Positions 7,528-10,992 of a stretch of DNA of 10,992 nucleotides are shown one piece after another; position 1 is the stretch's first letter, and every line of letters starts with the position of its first letter. Below the pieces are notes generated by a model. That model worked only from the letters and a program-made list of their open reading frames with translations, was not told where the DNA came from and searched no databases. A program made the position numbers and the translations under genes. This DNA is from Sphingomonadales bacterium (GTDB lineage: Bacteria; Pseudomonadota; Alphaproteobacteria; Sphingomonadales; Sphingomonadaceae): the NCBI GenBank assembly GCA_027489295.1, contig JAIYAA010000367.1, positions 1-10,992 of the forward strand. Direction: 5' to 3'.

Positions 7528-8613
7528 ATGCGTACAGGGTGGATGATCGGCGCGGCGGCGCTGCTGATGGCGATGGCACCGGGCGGCGCCACGCCGGATG
7601 CGGACAGGAGCCTCGATTCGCTCCGGCTCGATCAGGTGCGGATGCTGGGATCGCACAACAGCTACCGCCCCTATCCGCTACCGCAGGTGGAGGCCCGCAT
7701 CCGTGCGCTGGCGCCCAAGGAGTGGGATGGCCTTGCCTATGGCCACCCGCCGCTGGAGAGCCAGCTGGCGCTGGGCCTGCGCCAGCTCGAGATCGATGTG
7801 GCGCCCGATCCGCAGGGCGGCGCCTATGCCGCGCCCTATGCCGACGGCCCCGCCGAGATCCGGGCGGAGATGGCCGCGCCCGGCGCCAAGACGATCCACG
7901 TGCCGGGTCTCGACTGGCAGACGCACTGCCGCACCTTCCGTGCCTGCATGATGATCTTCCGCCGCTGGTCCGATGCGCATCCGGGGCATCTGCCGGTGAT
8001 GCTGCTGGTCAATGCCAGCGACGTGCGGCCGATCCCGGGCCTGCGCACCACCGACCTCGGCTTCGACGCGGCCGCGCTCGACGCGCTCGATGCCGATATC
8101 GCGGCAACGATCGGCCGCGAGCGGGTGATCGCGCCGGACGACGTCCGGGGCACGCTGCCGACGCTGCGCGACGCGGTGCTCGCGCATCGCTGGCCGACGG
8201 TGGGCGCGTCGCGCGGCAAGTTCCTGCTCGTGCTCGATACGTCGGACGCGAACGAGGAACGCTATCGCGCGGGCCATGCCAGCCTGAAGGGCCGCATGAT
8301 GTTCGGCTGGTATCCCGAGGACGCGCCTGAGGCGGCCTTTTTCAACATGCAGAGCCCGACCAAGGATGCAGCCCTGGTCACCCGCCGGGTGAAGGCGGGC
8401 TTCATGGTCCGCACCCGCGCGGATTCGGAGACGCTGGAGGCGCGCAACCATGACCGCAGCCGGCTCGACGCGGCGATCGCGTCGGGCGCGCAGTTCATCA
8501 GCACCGATTATTACGAAGGCGCGCCCGATCCGCGGGGGCTGAACTGGGCGGTGTCGCTCGGCAGGAACACGGTGATCTGCAACAGCGTGACGGTTAGCTG
8601 CCCGAAGCGCTGA
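7528..8613 (+). CDS. Exported PI-PLC-like phosphodiesterase (Ca2+-dependent phosphoinositide phospholipase C family)
   Basis: A 361-residue protein with a signal peptide (MRTGWMIGAAALLMAMAPGGA, about 1-21) and one TIM-barrel phosphodiesterase domain of the bacterial PI-PLC-C1 type. The first catalytic-histidine motif is RMLGSHNSYR (H43, N44), followed by LEIDV with E88 and D90 as likely metal ligands, then IHVPGLDWQTHCRTFRAC with H124 as the likely second histidine, and WSDAHPGHLPVMLL (147-160). Family members cleave phosphoinositide-like or other phosphodiester lipids. Where relatives I recall carry an acidic residue after this strand, this protein reads LVNASD, so N162 may alter the metal site. 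Cys134/140 and the Cys351/358 pair could form disulfides in the periplasm or outside. Start is fixed by ribosome-site spacing. The last 20 bases overlap the opposite-strand channel gene. Substrate unknown. Confidence 0.83.
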   Translation: MRTGWMIGAAALLMAMAPGGATPDADRSLDSLRLDQVRMLGSHNSYRPYPLPQVEARIRALAPKEWDGLAYGHPPLESQLALGLRQLEIDVAPDPQGGAYAAPYADGPAEIRAEMAAPGAKTIHVPGLDWQTHCRTFRACMMIFRRWSDAHPGHLPVMLLVNASDVRPIPGLRTTDLGFDAAALDALDADIAATIGRERVIAPDDVRGTLPTLRDAVLAHRWPTVGASRGKFLLVLDTSDANEERYRAGHASLKGRMMFGWYPEDAPEAAFFNMQSPTKDAALVTRRVKAGFMVRTRADSETLEARNHDRSRLDAAIASGAQFISTDYYEGAPDPRGLNWAVSLGRNTVICNSVTVSCPKR

Positions 8614-9865
8614 TCCGCACGTCGCGGCGCGGGGCGGGCACGGTAATCCCGTGCTCGCCGAACAGCTTCCACAACCGGTTGAGCACGTCGCTTCGCACAT
8701 TGCCGACGCCGCTTTCGGGATCGCTGATCCAGACGAGGATATCGTGTGCCGCGCCGTTCTCGCCCAGCGCGGTCAGCCACACATTGGGGGCGGGGGTATC
8801 GAGCACGCGCGGGCTTTCGGTCGCGGCGCGCAGCATCAGCGCCTGCGCCAGTTCCAGGTCGCAGCCATAGGCGACCGTCACCGCGATCCGCACCCGCACG
8901 TTGCGGTCGGTGTAGGACCAGTTCTCGACTTCCTGGGTCATCAGATTCTCGTTCGGAATCAGATGCTCCTTGCCGTCGCGGGTGATCACCGAGACGGCGC
9001 GCACGCCGATCTTGTTCACCCAGCCGAAGCTGTCCCCCACCACGATCACGTCGCCCGGCTTGATCGACCGATCCATCAGCAGGATGATCCCGGCGATCAG
9101 ATTGCCGACGGTCTTCTGCATGCCGAAGCCGATCGCCAGGCCGAACGCCCCCGAAAAGACCGCGAAGGTGGTGAGGTCGATCCCCAGCAGGTCGATGCCG
9201 ACGAAGAAGGCGGCGGTGAGGATCGCGATGCTCGCCAGCTTCTGGCCCAGCAGTCGCTGCGTCGCGTCCAGCCCGTGCGCCCGCCCGATCCACTGCGCGA
9301 GCAGCCGGTTCGCGATCCGCACCAGCGCGTAGATGATGGTGACGGTCACGACGAAGGTGAGCAGCGACAGCAGCGACAGCCGCCGCGTGCCGATGTCGAA
9401 CCCGATGCGCGCCAGCAGCGCCTCGATCACGCCCAGGCCGCCCATCGTCTTGCTGAGCAGCGAGGTGAAGGCGATCGTGCCCATCGGCCAGGTGGCGAGC
9501 CGCGGCAGCCCGAGCCCGCGCAGCACTTCCACCACCGCCAGCGCCATGATCAGGCCCATGGCGATGCCGAGCAGCAGCAGCGCGGGTGGATGCCACGGCC
9601 AGGCACCCGCGATCGGCGACAGCAGCAACGCGGTGGTCAGCCAGCGGGTGATCCGGCACAGCCGCGCCTGGATGCCGTTTACATGCTCGCCGGCAAGGCG
9701 ATGCCAGACCCCTGCGATCTGCGCACCGATGCGCTGGCCGGCCAGCACGCCGATCGCCAGCGCGCACGCGGCGAGGCCCGTCGCCACCGCCATCTCGCCC
9801 AGTTCGGCCGGGGAGGGGATGCGCATCCCCATGCCGGCGAACCGGTCGAGCAGGTCGCGGATCAT
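8594..9865 (-). CDS. MscS-family mechanosensitive ion channel with extended N-terminus
   Basis: A 423-residue membrane protein. The pore helix and following beta domain are clear: FAVFSGAFGLAIGFGMQ, then KTVGNLIAGIILLMDRSIKPGDVI (together about 234-274), with the Gly/Ala-rich pore-lining pattern of MscS TM3, then VVGDSFGWVNKIGVRAVSVITRDGKEHLIPNENLMT, the typical beta-domain sequence, and an alpha/beta C-terminus. Extra hydrophobic segments precede it (about 25-43, 75-115, 165-185, 209-229), so it has more membrane helices than the 286-residue E. coli MscS. Such channels release solutes on hypo-osmotic shock. The ATG at 9865 overlaps the metC stop (ATGA) with no Shine-Dalgarno before it, suggesting translational coupling. 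The 3' end overlaps the PI-PLC-like gene tail to tail. Confidence 0.92.
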   Translation of the reverse strand: MIRDLLDRFAGMGMRIPSPAELGEMAVATGLAACALAIGVLAGQRIGAQIAGVWHRLAGEHVNGIQARLCRITRWLTTALLLSPIAGAWPWHPPALLLLGIAMGLIMALAVVEVLRGLGLPRLATWPMGTIAFTSLLSKTMGGLGVIEALLARIGFDIGTRRLSLLSLLTFVVTVTIIYALVRIANRLLAQWIGRAHGLDATQRLLGQKLASIAILTAAFFVGIDLLGIDLTTFAVFSGAFGLAIGFGMQKTVGNLIAGIILLMDRSIKPGDVIVVGDSFGWVNKIGVRAVSVITRDGKEHLIPNENLMTQEVENWSYTDRNVRVRIAVTVAYGCDLELAQALMLRAATESPRVLDTPAPNVWLTALGENGAAHDILVWISDPESGVGNVRSDVLNRLWKLFGEHGITVPAPRRDVRISASGS

Positions 9866-10992
9866 CCGCGCGCGGCGGCGAAGCGGGCGAGGCCGGCCTC
9901 GAGATCGGCGATCAGGTCGTCCGGATCCTCCAGCCCGATATAGAGCCGGATCATCGGCCCTTCGGCCTGCCAGCGCGAGGCGGTGCGGATGCGCTGCGGA
10001 TCGGCGGGGATCGCCAGGCTTTCATAGCCGCCCCAGCTGAAGCCGATGCCGAAATGGCGCAGGCCATCGATCAGCGCGGTGCGAGCGGCATCGTCGCCGC
10101 CGTTCAGCACGAAGGAGAACAGACCGGCGCTGCCCTTGAAATCGCGCACGAACAGGTCGTGGCCGGGGCAATCGGGCAGGGCGGGGTGGAGCACGCGCGC
10201 CACTTCCGGCCGGGTCTTCAGCCACTGCGCGATCTTGAGTCCGCTCGCGCCCGACTGGCGCAGGCGCACCTCCATCGTCCGCAGCCCGCGCGATGCCAGA
10301 TAGGCGTCGTCGGGACTCGCGCACAGACCGAGCTGATAGGTCGTCGCGCGGAGTCGCTCATAGTGGCCGGGGGCGGCGGTGACCGATCCCAGCATCACGT
10401 CCGAATGGCCGACGACATATTTCGAGCAGGACAGGATCGAATAGTCGATGCCCTTCTCGATCGCCGGGAAGTAGAGCGGCCCGGCCCAGGTATTGTCGAG
10501 CAGCGTCACGATCCCGCGCGCCTTGGCCACCGCCACGATGGCGGGCACGTCCTGCACCTCGAAGGTGAGGCTGCCCGGGCTTTCGAGCAGGATCGCCCTG
10601 GTCTGCTCGCTGCACAGCGCCGCGATGCCCTCCCCGACCATCGGGTCGTAATAGGTGGCGGTGATTCCCAGCCGCTTGAGCATCCCGTTGCCGAACGCGC
10701 GCGTCGGTTCGTAGCTGCTGTCGGGCAGCAGCACCTCGTCGCCCGGCGACAGCACCGCCAGCAGCGCGGTGGTGATCGCCGCCACGCCCGAGGGGTAGAG
10801 GAGCGTCGCCTCGGCACCCGGTTCCAATGCGGTCAGCGCGTCGGCGAGCGACCATTGGGTGGGCGTGCCGCGTCGGCCGTAATAGAGCTTGTGGTGGGTG
10901 TCCGCGCTGCCGCGCTCGCGCATCGCCGCGATGTCGTCGTACAGGATCGTCGAGGCACGCCACACCGGCGGATTGACGATGCCCTGCGTCCA
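9862..10992 (-). CDS. metC: Cystathionine beta-lyase, N-terminus cut by window end
   Basis: A PLP enzyme of the Cys/Met metabolism family; 376 residues are visible and the frame runs off the window at 10992. GTG at 10965 is an internal codon: the reading frame continues upstream as WTQGIVNPPVWRAST, the usual family opening. Visible landmarks, counted from the window end: YYGRRGTPTQ (38-47), PSGVAAITTALLA (67-79), LLDNTWAGPLYF with D166 contacting the PLP nitrogen, and the Schiff-base lysine K191 in SCSKYVVGHSDVMLG. KYVVGHSDVM(L)G resembles E. coli MetC-type enzymes rather than the MetB/MetZ types, supporting cystathionine to homocysteine, pyruvate and ammonia. Related C-S lyases with other thioether substrates are the alternative. 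It overlaps the downstream channel gene by four bases. Whether a promoter is nearby cannot be seen. Confidence 0.92.
   Translation of the reverse strand, partial: WTQGIVNPPVWRASTILYDDIAAMRERGSADTHHKLYYGRRGTPTQWSLADALTALEPGAEATLLYPSGVAAITTALLAVLSPGDEVLLPDSSYEPTRAFGNGMLKRLGITATYYDPMVGEGIAALCSEQTRAILLESPGSLTFEVQDVPAIVAVAKARGIVTLLDNTWAGPLYFPAIEKGIDYSILSCSKYVVGHSDVMLGSVTAAPGHYERLRATTYQLGLCASPDDAYLASRGLRTMEVRLRQSGASGLKIAQWLKTRPEVARVLHPALPDCPGHDLFVRDFKGSAGLFSFVLNGGDDAARTALIDGLRHFGIGFSWGGYESLAIPADPQRIRTASRWQAEGPMIRLYIGLEDPDDLIADLEAGLARFAAARG

Noticed and set aside
7678..8700. Minus-strand open frame (340 codons) opposite the PI-PLC-like gene
   Set aside because: Arg/His/Ala-rich antisense translation without motifs, while the plus frame has a signal peptide and catalytic motifs.
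8651..9943. Long plus-strand open frame (430 codons) opposite the MscS-family gene
   Set aside because: Antisense shadow; composition is skewed to His/Arg/Asp/Gln and the opposite strand encodes a clear channel with a conserved pore.
9862..10965. GTG at 10965 as the start of the cystathionine beta-lyase
   Set aside because: The frame stays open to the window edge and continues with conserved family sequence (NPPVWRAST preceded by WTQGIV), so the true start lies outside.

Overview
The window is GC-rich (roughly two-thirds G+C by eye), densely coded bacterial DNA. Protein styles such as the N-terminally extended RlmN with a Pro-rich leader, the small DUF4168-type Ala/Gln/Thr-rich exported protein and a Moco-lipoprotein/cytochrome b pair suggest an alphaproteobacterium, most likely a sphingomonad (Sphingomonas or relative). 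This placement comes from protein resemblance recalled from memory, not from a search. I see no rRNA, tRNA, CRISPR, insertion sequence or phage gene; it looks like ordinary chromosome.

Layout, left to right. The 3' end of a RarD-type EamA transporter (+) converges on a four-gene minus-strand block, with a perfect GC palindrome between them. Read in transcription order, the block is a cytochrome b561-type membrane protein (4428-3706), a Tat/lipoprotein molybdopterin oxidoreductase (3709-2978, ATGA-coupled to the cytochrome), a cyclopropane-fatty-acyl-phospholipid synthase-type methyltransferase (2849-1623) and argG (1520-303). Divergent from this block is a flavin reductase-family gene (4521-5141, +). 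Its 3' end overlaps a small LprI/DUF1311-type exported protein (5529-5119, -), which sits 32 bp behind rlmN (6779-5562, -). Divergent from rlmN is a small secreted DUF4168-type protein (6959-7399, +) ending in a clear intrinsic terminator, followed by an exported PI-PLC-like phosphodiesterase (7528-8613, +). That gene converges with, and overlaps by 20 bp, a MscS-family channel (9865-8594, -), which is ATGA-coupled to an upstream cystathionine beta-lyase (metC-type, 10992-9862, cut by the window end).

How the genes work together. Most are housekeeping: arginine biosynthesis, methionine/cystathionine metabolism, 23S rRNA/tRNA A2503/A37 methylation, membrane lipid modification and osmotic protection. 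The part that looks like a small dedicated system is the periplasm-facing molybdoenzyme lipoprotein with its di-heme-type membrane cytochrome, resembling MsrPQ in logic but with a different membrane partner. A flavin reductase gene is divergently transcribed from it across a 92-bp region carrying an operator-like dyad. Several small envelope proteins (LprI-like, DUF4168, PI-PLC-like) add an envelope theme, but nothing here proves a wholly new system.
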